From: CAYNRA01 sp046296415
Lineage (GTDB): Bacteria; Bacteroidota; Bacteroidia; Cytophagales; Spirosomataceae
DNA: 64,000 nucleotides
Direction of reading: 5' to 3'
Assembly: GCA_046296415.1 (NCBI GenBank)
Contig: JBKBLN010000002.1
Coordinates: 1 to 64,000 of the forward strand
Positions within the stretch are counted from its first letter, which is position 1, and each line of letters begins with the position of its first letter. Positions 1-8,734 of the stretch are shown one piece after another. The position numbers were made by a program, and so were the translations under genes. The notes under the pieces are model-generated. The model saw nothing but the letters and a program-made list of their open reading frames with translations. It had not been told where the DNA came from and made no database searches.

Positions 1-65
1 AAAAAGGCCTGAAGGGCCGTAATCATGGGCTACTTCGTGGAAGAATCCACTAACTAAACGACATT

Positions 66-93
66 GAATTATGAATTATGAATTATGAATTAT
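66..93. repeat. Tandem heptamer repeat, four perfect copies
   Basis: The unit GAATTAT is repeated four times without a mismatch. Positions 1-65 before it hold no gene I can identify: one frame reads KGLKGRNHGLLRGRIH and stops at 51-53, which could be the tail of a gene starting outside the window or chance. Function unknown; such AT-rich runs are prone to slippage. Confidence 0.85.
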
Positions 94-128
94 TTGGATA
101 AAATTCTTATTTCATGAGAAAAGTATAT

Positions 129-164
129 AAAAAAAGCGACCCGGTGTTTCGGGTCGCTTTTTTT
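129..164 (-). terminator. Rho-independent terminator after the TPR gene
   Basis: A GC-rich stem (GCGACCCG / CGGGTCGC) with a five-base loop is flanked by A and T runs on both sides. It lies just after the stop of the minus-strand TPR gene and could also end transcription arriving from the left. Confidence 0.85.
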
Positions 165-181
165 AATGCAATACCAAATGC

Positions 182-1273
182 TTATTTACCGCACTGAGAC
201 AAGATGGTCTTCAGGGTTCCTAAGTTCCCGGTTACCTCGTCCTGATTAGGTTTTACTTCGTTGCATTTTTCAAAATACGGAAGTGATTTAGAGAAAATCG
301 AACAAGCTTTTTCCTCAACCGCTTTCCCTTCGGCACGGTAGGTTTTCATGTCCATGTCATCCACTTTTTTCTTGATCTCAACAGCCTCATTGAAGAAAAT
401 AACGGCCATGCTGAAGTTGGCATCGTAGTTGTTAGGCTCAACCGCAAGTACTTTCTGGTACTGCGCCATAGCCATGTCTTTTTTGCCTACGTTGTCATAC
501 AACAAACCCAAGTTCAATAGATTATTGGTATTTTTAGGATCAGCCTCCACCAATTTCGAAAGGTCGGCAATCGCATCTTCAATCTTATTCGAACGAATGT
601 ACGTATTGATCAATTCTCCTTTCAAATCCTTGTCATTGGGTTGTGCGATGATCCCTTTTTTCAAAGTCGCAATGGCCTCATCGTACTTGTTTTCATTCGA
701 TAAAAGAACGGCTAATGAATAATACACCGCCGCATCTTTTCCGTTGTTGGCAATGAATTTATCAAAATACTTCTTTGCTACATCGAACTTTTGATTTTGC
801 TGAGCCACAATACCGGCATACAAAGCGGCTGTGGTATCATTTGCTTTGACATCGTTCGCCAATTCAAACAATTGCAACGCCTTTGTCAATTCTTTCACTC
901 CATAAAAAGCGGCACCTTGGGTCATCAATCCACCGTAAAGACGGTCGCTTTTCAATGACTCATTGATTTTCGCTACATCTTTGGCCGCTGGCTCTACCTC
1001 AATCGCTTTTTTGTAGGTATTGTAAGCGGTCATGGAAGCCATGGAATCTTTTCCACAATTGATGGCCATATCCAAATAAGCATCCGCTAATTTAGACCAT
1101 GTCGCTGCCTTGGTATTTTTCTTTGGATTCTCCACGTTCTTTACATTCGTGGCAATCGCTTTCTCCATGGCAACACATGTTTCCTCCCGGATTTTGTCTT
1201 GCAATGCATCTTGAGCCGAAGCTGAGAAAGCTCCAAAAACCAATGTTGAGGCAACCAACATTCTCTTTTTCAT
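182..1273 (-). CDS. Secreted tetratricopeptide-repeat protein
   Basis: Predicted exported TPR protein of about 363 residues. The ATG at 1273 is chosen because it gives a clean signal peptide (MKKRMLVASTLVFGAFSASAQ) that ends in an Ala-X-Ala type site; longer versions would need a TTG start. The mature part is helical, with repeated TPR-like blocks from about residue 150 to 300 (for example AALYAGIVAQQNQKFDVAKK and NNLLNLGLLYDNVGKKDMA). TPR proteins mediate protein-protein contacts; the partner is unknown. It follows gyrA on the same strand with a weak terminator between, so it is probably transcribed on its own. The exact function cannot be read from the sequence. Confidence 0.8.
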   Translation of the reverse strand: MKKRMLVASTLVFGAFSASAQDALQDKIREETCVAMEKAIATNVKNVENPKKNTKAATWSKLADAYLDMAINCGKDSMASMTAYNTYKKAIEVEPAAKDVAKINESLKSDRLYGGLMTQGAAFYGVKELTKALQLFELANDVKANDTTAALYAGIVAQQNQKFDVAKKYFDKFIANNGKDAAVYYSLAVLLSNENKYDEAIATLKKGIIAQPNDKDLKGELINTYIRSNKIEDAIADLSKLVEADPKNTNNLLNLGLLYDNVGKKDMAMAQYQKVLAVEPNNYDANFSMAVIFFNEAVEIKKKVDDMDMKTYRAEGKAVEEKACSIFSKSLPYFEKCNEVKPNQDEVTGNLGTLKTILSQCGK

Positions 1274-1331
1274 AGGTAATTTGTTAAATGGTTTACGATT
1301 CAATTTTACACAAAAAAATTAATAAAAAAGG

Positions 1332-1355
1332 CCCTTAACAAGCTTTTAACAAGGG
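1332..1355 (-). terminator. Probable terminator after gyrA
   Basis: An imperfect hairpin (CCCTT...AAGGG with G-T pairs inside) just beyond the gyrA stop is followed on the minus strand by GGCCTTTTTTATT. The position and the T run fit a terminator; the stem is weak. Confidence 0.5.
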
Positions 1356-1360
1356 AGAGG

Positions 1361-3973
1361 TTAGGCCTCCTCCCCTGTTGGTTCAGTGGTTTCGCCGCCT
1401 TCTTCCTCTTCTTCTCGGATGATTCGGGTGACTGACGCGATGTTATCATTTGTTCCAAGCTTGATCAAACGAACCCCCTGTGTAGCGCGGCCCATCACAC
1501 GTAGTTCCGCTATTGGGATTCGAATGGCAATTCCATTCACGGTAATGATCATTAAATCATCCTCATCCGATACCTCTTTGATGGCCACCAAGTTACCTGT
1601 CTTATCGGTCAACTGGAAGGCTTTCACCCCTTTGGTCCCGCGGGAAGTTAATCGGTATTCTTCTACTTCGGATCGCTTACCAAATCCATTTTCGGATACG
1701 ACCAACAATTGCGCCTCTGGACGAGAAACACAAATCATCCCGATTGCCTTGTAGTCATCCTCCAACGAAATTCCTTTTACCCCTGCGGCGCCTCGTCCCA
1801 TCGGTCGAATGCCCGCTTCATGGAATCGAACCGCTTTTCCGTTTTGAGAAGCAATCACAATGTAATTATCCCCGTTGGTTAAGGCTACATCCAATAAATT
1901 ATCCCCTTCGTTAATGGAGATCGCTATGATCCCGTTCTGACGTGGACGCGAGTAGGCTTCCAATAAGGTCTTTTTCACGATCCCTTTCTCGGTACACATC
2001 ACAATGTAGTTATTGTTGATGTAATCAGGATCGGTTAACGTCGTGACATTCAATACCGCTTTGATCCGGTCATCGGCTTCAATGTTGATCAAGTTCTGAA
2101 TAGCGCGTCCTTTGGATGTCTTGGATCCTTCCGGAACCTCAAAAACACGTAACCAGAACAGTTTCCCCTTTTGGGTAAAGAACAACAAATAATTATGGTT
2201 GGTGGCGGTGAACAAGTGCTCGGTATAATCGTTGTCTTTGGTCTTGACACCCCGAGATCCTGTACCTCCCCGTCCCTGGGTGCGGTACTCTTGCAACGGC
2301 GTCCGTTTGATATACCCCTGATTGGAGATAGTCACGAGCATTTCATCATCTGGAATCATGTCCTCGATCGAGAACTCACCCGAGGCCAGTTCAATTTTGG
2401 AACGACGCGCATCTCCATACTTCGCCTTAATATCCAAAAGATCATCTTTTACGATACCTTTCTTCAACTCATCGGAGTTAAGAATTTCATTAAGGCGGAT
2501 AATGGTGGCTTTTAGTTCATCAAATTCACCGACGATTTTATCTCGCTCCAAACCGGTCAAGCGCTGTAGACGCATGTCAAGAATCGCTTTGGCTTGAACC
2601 TCACTTAGGATTTGGTCTTCGGTCATTTCTTGAACCATCCCGGCAATACCTAGCTTCAACAGGCCATTGGCAATGAAGTCGGCTTTCTCGGTTCCGGTCA
2701 TGAAGTCTCCACGCATCAATCCTTGCTTGGCTTCGTCAGGATCTTTGGATTGACGAATGAGGGCAATCACGGCATCGATGAAATCTTGAGCGATCAACAA
2801 ACCGATCAGGATATGGGCACGTTTTTCTGCTTCCCGCAATTCGTATTGAGTCCGCCGTGTAATGACCTCGATCCGGTGCTCAACGTAATATTTAATCAAA
2901 TCTTTTAAGTTCAATAACATGGGACGGCCATTCACCAACGTCACGTTATTGATACTAAAAGACGACTGCAGTTGCGTAAACTTGTAGAGGTTGTTAAGGA
3001 CGACATTGGGAACGGCATCGCGTTTCAGGTCGTATACCACCCGAAGTCCGTCTCGGTCGGATTCGTCCCGGATATCAGCAATTCCTTCTATTTTCTTTTC
3101 ATTAACCAATTGGGCGGTTTTTTCAATCATGGCCGCTTTGTTGACCATGTAAGGAATTTCGGTCACCACGATTTGGTCTTTTCCTGTTTTGCTCACCTCA
3201 AAATTGGCCACAGCGCGAATCACGACTCGGCCACGACCTGTTTCGTAGGCTGACTTCACTCCATTGTATCCATAAATGATACCCCCTGTTGGAAAATCTG
3301 GCGCTTTGATGTGTTCCATCAGCTCGCTGATTTCAATCTCAGGTCGATCGATGTAGGCAATGATGCCATCCACCACTTCCGACATATTATGCGGAGCCAT
3401 GTTGGTAGCCATACCCACGGCAATTCCTGAGGATCCGTTTAATAAGAGGTTAGGAATACGAGCTGGGAGCACGGATGGCTCCTCCAAAGAGTCATCGAAG
3501 TTGGGTTGGTAGTTGACTGTATCTTTGTTGATATCAGCCAACATTTCTTCGGCTACTTTTTTCAATCGAGCTTCGGTGTACCGCATGGCGGCGGCAAAGT
3601 CACCGTCCACAGAACCAAAGTTTCCTTGGCCATCCACGAGGGGATAACGAAGTGACCAATCTTGGGCCATCCGGACCATGGTTTCGTAAACCGAGGAGTC
3701 ACCATGCGGGTGATACTTACCCAATACTTCCCCGACAATACGTGCCGATTTTTTGTAGGGTCGATTGTGATACACCCCTAGTTCGGACATTCCATACAAC
3801 ACCCGACGATGCACAGGTTTAAATCCATCCCTCACATCCGGGAGAGCCCGGGAAATAATAACGGACATGGAGTAATCGATGTAGGCACCTTTCATTTCAT
3901 CCTCAATGTGGATGGGAATAATGGTTCCTTGATTACTGGCTTCTCCGTCTAAATTCTCTAATTCATCAGCCAT
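1361..3973 (-). CDS. gyrA: DNA gyrase subunit A
   Basis: Breakage-reunion subunit of the type II topoisomerase that supercoils DNA, working with GyrB (not in this window). The 870-residue length is usual. The N-terminal domain has the quinolone-resistance region HGDSSVYE at residues 90-97, equivalent to E. coli Ser83 (Ser here) and Asp87 (Glu here), and the catalytic tyrosine in AAAMRYTE at about residue 132. The C-terminal beta-pinwheel (about 510-840) carries a GyrA-box-like QGRGGTG. The acidic tail EEEEEGGETTEPTGEEA is typical of the phylum. It starts at ATG 3973 with a TAnnTTTG box upstream. It lies behind trmD but is probably separately promoted. Confidence 0.98.
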   Translation of the reverse strand: MADELENLDGEASNQGTIIPIHIEDEMKGAYIDYSMSVIISRALPDVRDGFKPVHRRVLYGMSELGVYHNRPYKKSARIVGEVLGKYHPHGDSSVYETMVRMAQDWSLRYPLVDGQGNFGSVDGDFAAAMRYTEARLKKVAEEMLADINKDTVNYQPNFDDSLEEPSVLPARIPNLLLNGSSGIAVGMATNMAPHNMSEVVDGIIAYIDRPEIEISELMEHIKAPDFPTGGIIYGYNGVKSAYETGRGRVVIRAVANFEVSKTGKDQIVVTEIPYMVNKAAMIEKTAQLVNEKKIEGIADIRDESDRDGLRVVYDLKRDAVPNVVLNNLYKFTQLQSSFSINNVTLVNGRPMLLNLKDLIKYYVEHRIEVITRRTQYELREAEKRAHILIGLLIAQDFIDAVIALIRQSKDPDEAKQGLMRGDFMTGTEKADFIANGLLKLGIAGMVQEMTEDQILSEVQAKAILDMRLQRLTGLERDKIVGEFDELKATIIRLNEILNSDELKKGIVKDDLLDIKAKYGDARRSKIELASGEFSIEDMIPDDEMLVTISNQGYIKRTPLQEYRTQGRGGTGSRGVKTKDNDYTEHLFTATNHNYLLFFTQKGKLFWLRVFEVPEGSKTSKGRAIQNLINIEADDRIKAVLNVTTLTDPDYINNNYIVMCTEKGIVKKTLLEAYSRPRQNGIIAISINEGDNLLDVALTNGDNYIVIASQNGKAVRFHEAGIRPMGRGAAGVKGISLEDDYKAIGMICVSRPEAQLLVVSENGFGKRSEVEEYRLTSRGTKGVKAFQLTDKTGNLVAIKEVSDEDDLMIITVNGIAIRIPIAELRVMGRATQGVRLIKLGTNDNIASVTRIIREEEEEGGETTEPTGEEA

Positions 3974-4008
3974 AGATTAGTACACTATTTTTTTATAAGA
4001 ACATTAAA

Positions 4009-4016
4009 CAAAAATA
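4009..4016 (-). promoter_or_regulatory. Candidate -7 element for gyrA
   Basis: On the minus strand this reads TATTTTTG, matching the Bacteroidota -7 consensus TAnnTTTG, 35 bases before the gyrA start. I see no good TTTG at -33, so confidence is limited. Confidence 0.45.
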
Positions 4017-4044
4017 ACGAATTACCCTCACTTATTTACCTTTT

Positions 4045-4728
4045 TCAAGGAAGATCGAGTAAATCGGGTCGTCTTTTTTGGGTTCTTTCCAGAGATTGCT
4101 CCAATCTCCAATCCTGGATTTTCCTTTCGTGCCCTGACAACAGGATATCGGGTACTTGTAGGCCCTCAAAATTAGCGGGGCGGGTGTACACAGGGGGAGC
4201 AAGTAAATTATCTTGAAAGGAGTCGGTCAAGGCAGAGGTTTCATCGTTTAACACACCTGGTAACAACCGAATGATGGCATCGGCTAAAATGGCAGCGGGT
4301 AGCTCTCCGCCACTGAGTACAAAATCACCGATTGAGATTTCTCGGGTCACCCAATGTTCTCGCACTCGTTCATCGATCCCTTTGTAATGTCCTGCAATGA
4401 GAAGGAGATTTTGCTTCAACGAAAGCTGATTGACAATCCCCTGGTTGAGTCGCTCTCCATCAGGGGTTAGGAAGATGATCTCGTCGTAGGTTCGTTCTTT
4501 TTGCAAGTCTCGAATGAGGTTGACCAGCGGTTCGATCATCATCACCATACCGGCTCCACCTCCAAAGGCGTAGTCATCGATTTGGCGATTGGGACCTAAT
4601 CCATAAGATCTGAGGTCATGAACTACGATTTCGGCGAGTTGATTTTTCTGGGCACGTTGAAGAATGGAATGCGCAAAAAAGCTTTCCATCAAAGCTGGGA
4701 CAGCTGAAATGATATCAATTCGAAACAT
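4045..4728 (-). CDS. trmD: tRNA (guanine37-N1)-methyltransferase
   Basis: Uses S-adenosylmethionine to methylate G37 next to the anticodon of several tRNAs, preventing frameshifts; SPOUT fold with a trefoil knot. The start MFRIDIISAVPALMESFF, the region DDYAFGGGAGMVM, and LIAGHYKGIDERV with SIGDFVLSGGELPA are diagnostic of TrmD. About 227 residues, normal length. The start at 4728 is preferred; an ATG two codons earlier (4734) is possible. The gene overlaps the end of rimM by 14 bases, so the two are cotranscribed and probably translationally coupled, in the common rpsP-rimM-trmD order. Confidence 0.97.
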   Translation of the reverse strand: MFRIDIISAVPALMESFFAHSILQRAQKNQLAEIVVHDLRSYGLGPNRQIDDYAFGGGAGMVMMIEPLVNLIRDLQKERTYDEIIFLTPDGERLNQGIVNQLSLKQNLLLIAGHYKGIDERVREHWVTREISIGDFVLSGGELPAAILADAIIRLLPGVLNDETSALTDSFQDNLLAPPVYTRPANFEGLQVPDILLSGHERKIQDWRLEQSLERTQKRRPDLLDLP

Positions 4729-5284
4729 CGTCATCTAAATCATCAGGTTCAGTTTCATTACCTAAGTACACATCCAGGAGACCATCTGGGAGTCGGACAA
4801 TCATTTTTTTAGTTTCGGCCTCCGCCCGCAAAACAATGGAATCGGAAATGGGAATGAGCACTTCTTGTCCTTTGACATTCACTGCGATGAGATCCTGTTG
4901 AACCCCTTCATAGATAGACAAAATAGGTCCTAGAGAAAGTCCAGAGTGCTCGTCATATACTTCGTACCCGATGACCTCATGGTAAAAAAATTGGCCTTCT
5001 TCTAGATCAGGCAGGGTATCCAAAGGCAAATACATATCGAGATTGACGATTTTCTGAGCCTGTTCAAATGTATCTACGGATTCGAATTTACAGATGGATT
5101 TCTTGCCTTTAATTTGGAGGTTTTCAATAAAATAAGGTACCAATTGGCCTTTTATGTCCAAGAAAACAGAATCCATTTCTTCGTATTCCTCGGGAAAATC
5201 GACGTCGAGGTACACGATGACCTCTCCCTTGAGTCCATGGGTTTTGGTGATTTTTCCGAGCTGAAAGCAGGTATCTTTTGTCAT
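4715..5284 (-). CDS. rimM: 16S rRNA processing protein RimM
   Basis: Assembly factor for the head of the 30S subunit that binds ribosomal protein S19. The N-terminal RimM barrel is recognisable from LGKITKTHGLKGEVIVYLD; the C-terminal PRC-barrel includes FYHEVIGYEVYDEHSG and ends with LIPISDSIVLRAE and MIVRLPDGLLDVYLG. It is 189 residues, slightly longer than usual because of an acidic tail. It sits between rpsP and trmD, overlapping trmD by 14 bases; a terminator-like hairpin separates it from rpsP, which suggests its level is lower than that of S16. Confidence 0.96.
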   Translation of the reverse strand: MTKDTCFQLGKITKTHGLKGEVIVYLDVDFPEEYEEMDSVFLDIKGQLVPYFIENLQIKGKKSICKFESVDTFEQAQKIVNLDMYLPLDTLPDLEEGQFFYHEVIGYEVYDEHSGLSLGPILSIYEGVQQDLIAVNVKGQEVLIPISDSIVLRAEAETKKMIVRLPDGLLDVYLGNETEPDDLDDDVSN

Positions 5285-5320
5285 TGCTTCGGGTTTAATG
5301 TGTCATTGTCAAAAACCAAA

Positions 5321-5342
5321 AATCCCCGCCGAGGCGAGGATT
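5321..5342 (-). terminator. Hairpin between rpsP and rimM
   Basis: On the minus strand the stem AATCCTCGCC / GGCGGGGATT is followed by TTTTTGGTTTTTG. It lies after the rpsP stop and 37 bases before the rimM start, so it probably ends part of the transcription after rpsP (a partial terminator inside an operon). Confidence 0.7.
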
Positions 5343-5367
5343 ATGGGTGCCATGATTTTGGATTGCC

Positions 5368-5925
5368 TTAAGCCTCGGTCGACTCTTCGGCAGCGGTATC
5401 ATCAGCCGCTGGAGCTTCTGTTTCCTCCGCTGCAGTTTCTTCAACCGCAGTTTCGGCAGCAGCTGCCTCCGCTAAAGCTTTGGCTTTAGCAGCTTCCATG
5501 TCTTCTTTTTTCTTACGCTCTGCTTCCAAAGCGGCTTGCTTAGCTGATTCTTTCACATTGGAAAGTTTTGCAATTTTCTCAGCACGAGCTTTTTCTTTTT
5601 CCTCTAACCAAGCGTTGAAACGGGCATCTGCCACTTCTTGCGTGATAGCACCTTTGTTAACACCCACTTGAAGGTGTTTTTTCAACATAATACCGGCTAC
5701 CGAAAGGATTTTCCGGGTGGTATCTGTTGGTTGAGCACCTACCATCATCCAATGCAAAGCACGCTCCATTTTCAAGGAAATAGCTGCTGGAGTGGATTGA
5801 GGATTGTACTGACCGATTTTCTCAATGAAACGACCATCCCGTGGTGATCTTGAGTCGGCTACGACGATGTCATAAATTGGAGCTTGTTTACGACCCCGAC
5901 GCGCTAGTCTGATTTTAACTGACAT
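5368..5925 (-). CDS. rpsP: 30S ribosomal protein S16 with long acidic tail
   Basis: Structural protein of the small ribosomal subunit. The ATG at 5925 gives the canonical S16 start MSVKIRLARRGRKQAPIY; an earlier in-frame start would add an unrelated extension. The core ends near residue 85-110. The rest of the 185 residues is an unusual C-terminal extension: a charged helix rich in Lys/Glu/Ala (about 100-145), then an Ala/Glu/Thr-rich acidic tail. E. coli S16 is 82 residues; extended S16 proteins are common in Bacteroidota but the role of the tail is unknown. First gene of rpsP-rimM-trmD. Confidence 0.97.
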   Translation of the reverse strand: MSVKIRLARRGRKQAPIYDIVVADSRSPRDGRFIEKIGQYNPQSTPAAISLKMERALHWMMVGAQPTDTTRKILSVAGIMLKKHLQVGVNKGAITQEVADARFNAWLEEKEKARAEKIAKLSNVKESAKQAALEAERKKKEDMEAAKAKALAEAAAAETAVEETAAEETEAPAADDTAAEESTEA

Positions 5926-5939
5926 AATTTGACAATTTG

Positions 5940-5956
5940 GTGGGAACCCGTCCCAC
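5940..5956 (-). promoter_or_regulatory. Leader hairpin just upstream of rpsP
   Basis: A perfect six-base stem GTGGGA / TCCCAC with a five-base loop lies 14 bases upstream of the rpsP start, within the predicted 5' leader. It could be a site of feedback by a ribosomal protein or merely a structured leader; this is inference. Confidence 0.4.
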
Positions 5957-5975
5957 ATGGTTAAATTTTGAAACG

Positions 5976-5983
5976 CAAAGATA
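5976..5983 (-). promoter_or_regulatory. Candidate -7 element for rpsP
   Basis: On the minus strand this reads TATCTTTG (TAnnTTTG), 50 bases before the rpsP start. A clear -33 TTTG is missing at the usual spacing. Confidence 0.5.
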
Positions 5984-6005
5984 CGTTTATTTTTTCATAA
6001 AAAAA

Positions 6006-6357
6006 AGAAAAGCCGATAAGCCGAGTTCTGTCGTGCCTTATCATTTATCTAGGATCTTCATCACTGAAGACCTCCATCGACCTACCCTCCGACGGGAGCG
6101 AGCCACCCCCTGCTGACGCATGTCGGTATATTTGGTCTTTCAACCCATGAGGTTTACCGTGCCCAGCCCATCACTGGCCTGGCGGTGGTCTCTTACACCC
6201 CCGTTTCACCCTTACCAAGAACTATTGGCGGTTTAATTTCTGTGGCACTGGCTGTCAAAAGGTCTTTTCCCCTTTCGCCTACCCGTTAGGTAGCATGGTG
6301 CTCTATGTTGCTCGGACTTTCCTCTGATGTTTCCACCAGCGATAAGGTAGCTTTTCT
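6006..6357 (-). ncRNA. rnpB: RNase P RNA, bacterial class A
   Basis: Catalytic RNA that trims the 5' leader of tRNA precursors. Read on the minus strand it begins AGAAAAGCTACCTTATCGC and contains the hallmark GAGGAAAGTCCGAGC of the conserved core near the 5' end. Near the 3' end it has ACAGAACTCGGCTTATC, the universal strand of the P4 pseudoknot region. The termini pair (AGAAAAGC with GCTTTTCT, helix P1), which fixes the ends at about 6357 and 6006, and a T run follows as terminator. About 352 nucleotides, a normal length. It stands alone between the DUF4403 gene and rpsP. Confidence 0.97.
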
Positions 6358-6381
6358 TTTGACAAAGGTACGGATCCCAAC

Positions 6382-7773
6382 TTATAATCCCTCCACCTGC
6401 AATTGAATTTTACCGGTGGCCTGCACAATCGCTGAAAGACCTTCTTGAGCAATCACTATTTTACTGGGCACCAAATGGGACAATTGACCTGATATTTTAA
6501 ATCCAGGACTGGGGGATTGATTCAAGGCACTTTGAATCTCGGTCTGCGCCGATTTCAATTGATCTTGTAATGGAATCTGAAAATTTTCTTGAATTTTACG
6601 TTCCAAAGTGCCATCAAATATCCATGCTGCCGCCTTGAGTAAAATATTTTTTGTTTTCAAATCGAATTCTGTTTGAGCTAACTCGATCCGTTGCAAGGCT
6701 GGATTATACACGGGTATGGCCTTGATAAAAAGAGTTCCTTTAATGGCTCCTGAGGTCAAAATCTCAAATACAAGGCGATCCTCTGATCCATATAACGAAA
6801 TTTTTTCAAACGTAATTTCCTTTTTCTTAAAAGCATAACTTGACCCTCCCAACTGTTTTTGTGCCAATTGAGTAGCCGTCTCATAATCAATGGTATTGAC
6901 GAGTCCTACTTGAAACTGATCTGGGATCGACTGTACATAGCTAAAGGCCGGCGCTTTACTTAGCTTTTGAACGGGAGCCGGTTGTTTTCCGGTGAATGTT
7001 TCCGTGTAGGCTTTTAGTCCCAAAGTCATCCGAATTCGGCGATTGGCCGCGACAATGGGTGTACAATAAATTTGGATGGGAATGACCCGCAGCCAAACTT
7101 GATATTCCTCTTGAATCAAAATCGGCTCAAGCGATTTATTCCAAGCATCCAGGACATATTTTGACAAATTAATATCCTTACTGGCCGATTGGTCGATGGT
7201 ACGGGCAATGGATTGCAGGTTAAGTTCAATTACTTTTCCGACGATCGGACCGATGGGGACCTCCACCGCTCCAAACTTTAACGTGGGTTTTGTTACCCAA
7301 GTATATCCTTGTGGAGTGGTGTAGGTGGAAATGGACCAATCCTCTCCCAATCCAAAGCGGGTCGAAAACTTCATGACCATTTCAAAAGATGTCTCTTGGT
7401 ATTGCTTGTATCCAAAGGCGCCATATCCTTTCTGAATCCACACTTTGATGGGTACCGAAAAATCAAAACGATCACCAATTGCTTGCGTGAATGCAATGGG
7501 CTTGGTTTTGGTGACCTTCATCTTAAGATCATCTTGGTTGTTGTTGGTAAAACTATCGTCAACGTAGATGTCGGTTCCCACCGCGGCATTGATTTGTTTT
7601 TCAATATCATTTAACGCTACATCCACCGGAACCGCAATGGTGGAAGTTAGCTTTGATGCCGTTGCTTGTTTGATGGATGTTGACTCGGTGGGTCGTTCAG
7701 GTTCAATTTTTTGAGCGACTAATGTTAGACTTACTCCGGAGAGGAAAGCCAATGTGAGAAGACTTTTTTTCAT
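6382..7773 (-). CDS. DUF4403 family secreted protein
   Basis: A 463-residue protein with an N-terminal signal peptide (MKKSLLTLAFLSGVSLTLVAQ). Its overall sequence matches the Bacteroidota/Proteobacteria DUF4403 family as I recall it: an early TSTIAVPVDVALNDIEKQIN segment, a middle with basic aromatic beta-strands, and a C-terminal region with repeated lipid-binding-like blocks (KISGQLSHLVPSKIVIAQEG). The biochemical function of the family is not known; a periplasmic or membrane-associated beta-rich protein is likely. Its start overlaps the stop of the upstream DUF2027-Smr gene by 4 bases, so the two are probably cotranslated. Confidence 0.8.
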   Translation of the reverse strand: MKKSLLTLAFLSGVSLTLVAQKIEPERPTESTSIKQATASKLTSTIAVPVDVALNDIEKQINAAVGTDIYVDDSFTNNNQDDLKMKVTKTKPIAFTQAIGDRFDFSVPIKVWIQKGYGAFGYKQYQETSFEMVMKFSTRFGLGEDWSISTYTTPQGYTWVTKPTLKFGAVEVPIGPIVGKVIELNLQSIARTIDQSASKDINLSKYVLDAWNKSLEPILIQEEYQVWLRVIPIQIYCTPIVAANRRIRMTLGLKAYTETFTGKQPAPVQKLSKAPAFSYVQSIPDQFQVGLVNTIDYETATQLAQKQLGGSSYAFKKKEITFEKISLYGSEDRLVFEILTSGAIKGTLFIKAIPVYNPALQRIELAQTEFDLKTKNILLKAAAWIFDGTLERKIQENFQIPLQDQLKSAQTEIQSALNQSPSPGFKISGQLSHLVPSKIVIAQEGLSAIVQATGKIQLQVEGL

Positions 7774-8729
7774 TTTAAAGAAACTTTTAAAGCGCCGTAA
7801 CCAAATTTTTCTTTTTGTGCCTCTTGAAACCAGGCCACTTGAGGATGTTTGGATAGATGTCTCTGCAGCTCTTGTTTCAGTACACCATTGCCAACTCCAT
7901 GAATGAACGTCATTTCCGACAATCCTTGGGCCACTCCCAGTTCCAAATGCTTTTTAAAGTATTGCAATTGATACCCTAATGCTTCCTGCTGAGGTACACT
8001 TTGGCCCTCGGGCGTAATTTTTTCTAAATGGAGATCCACAACCGAGGGCGTCACAGTCATTTCGACGATATCCCCGTTGGTTTGATTTTCCTGAAGTGCA
8101 GTTGCAACAAGAGCCGGCTGCCAATTCAAGGGTTGTGAACTTATTTCATCTAATTGAAAGACATAACCTGCTTCCTGTACCAAAGGAATTGTTTTCTTCT
8201 TTGAAAAAAAAGTTTTGGCCTTTCCTCGTACTATGACATGCAAAGGCGGCTTGGGAGAAAAAGTCCCTTCCTTAAAATACAATGCAGTAAACACAAAATT
8301 ACCCCATTGTTCAAAGTCCGAAATTTTCCATTCCTTCAACGATTTTTGAAATGACTTAGGTTCCAAGGTGCTGGCTAGAATACCTGTCTCGGCATTCCCC
8401 TTCTCATTGATTAGGGTAAATGGAAGCGTGTAATCTGTATTATTGATCAGATAAACCACCACCCGCTCCTGGTGAATAGGTAAAAATGCAAGAAAAATCC
8501 CTTTTTCTGCCAGGACGGCCCTGGGTTTGATTTCATCCGAGGAGGGGGAGTTTTTTTTGAAGTAAGTCAATTCATGATCAGCAATTTTAACTACCTCATG
8601 AACTTGTACCGGTAGAATAAACCCTTCTTCAATTTCCACTTCGACAATCTGCCCAGAAATTCGCATGATTATTCCTTCTTCCTTTCCGTGCAGTAAGCGA
8701 ACACGATCGCCAATAGATAATTGTGTCAT
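7770..8729 (-). CDS. DUF2027 domain protein with C-terminal Smr domain
   Basis: A 319-residue protein of a family largely restricted to Bacteroidota. The N-terminus (SIGDRVRLLHGKEEGIIMRI) looks like a KOW/SH3-type barrel, the middle is the DUF2027 beta domain, and the C-terminus from about 235 is an Smr-like domain, recognisable from the LHLEKI start and the motif FIHGVGNGVLKQEL (HGxGxGxL). Smr domains in MutS2 and relatives act as nucleases or bind nucleic acid; whether this one cuts is unknown. It lies 5 bases after the VWA-type gene and overlaps the DUF4403 gene by 4 bases, forming a three-gene cluster. Confidence 0.85.
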   Translation of the reverse strand: MTQLSIGDRVRLLHGKEEGIIMRISGQIVEVEIEEGFILPVQVHEVVKIADHELTYFKKNSPSSDEIKPRAVLAEKGIFLAFLPIHQERVVVYLINNTDYTLPFTLINEKGNAETGILASTLEPKSFQKSLKEWKISDFEQWGNFVFTALYFKEGTFSPKPPLHVIVRGKAKTFFSKKKTIPLVQEAGYVFQLDEISSQPLNWQPALVATALQENQTNGDIVEMTVTPSVVDLHLEKITPEGQSVPQQEALGYQLQYFKKHLELGVAQGLSEMTFIHGVGNGVLKQELQRHLSKHPQVAWFQEAQKEKFGYGALKVSLK

Positions 8730-8734
8730 ATTTT

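Noticed and set aside
1..60. Gene end at the left edge
   Set aside because: Short readable frames exist (for example one ending at 53) but none can be tied to a known protein, so no gene is annotated.
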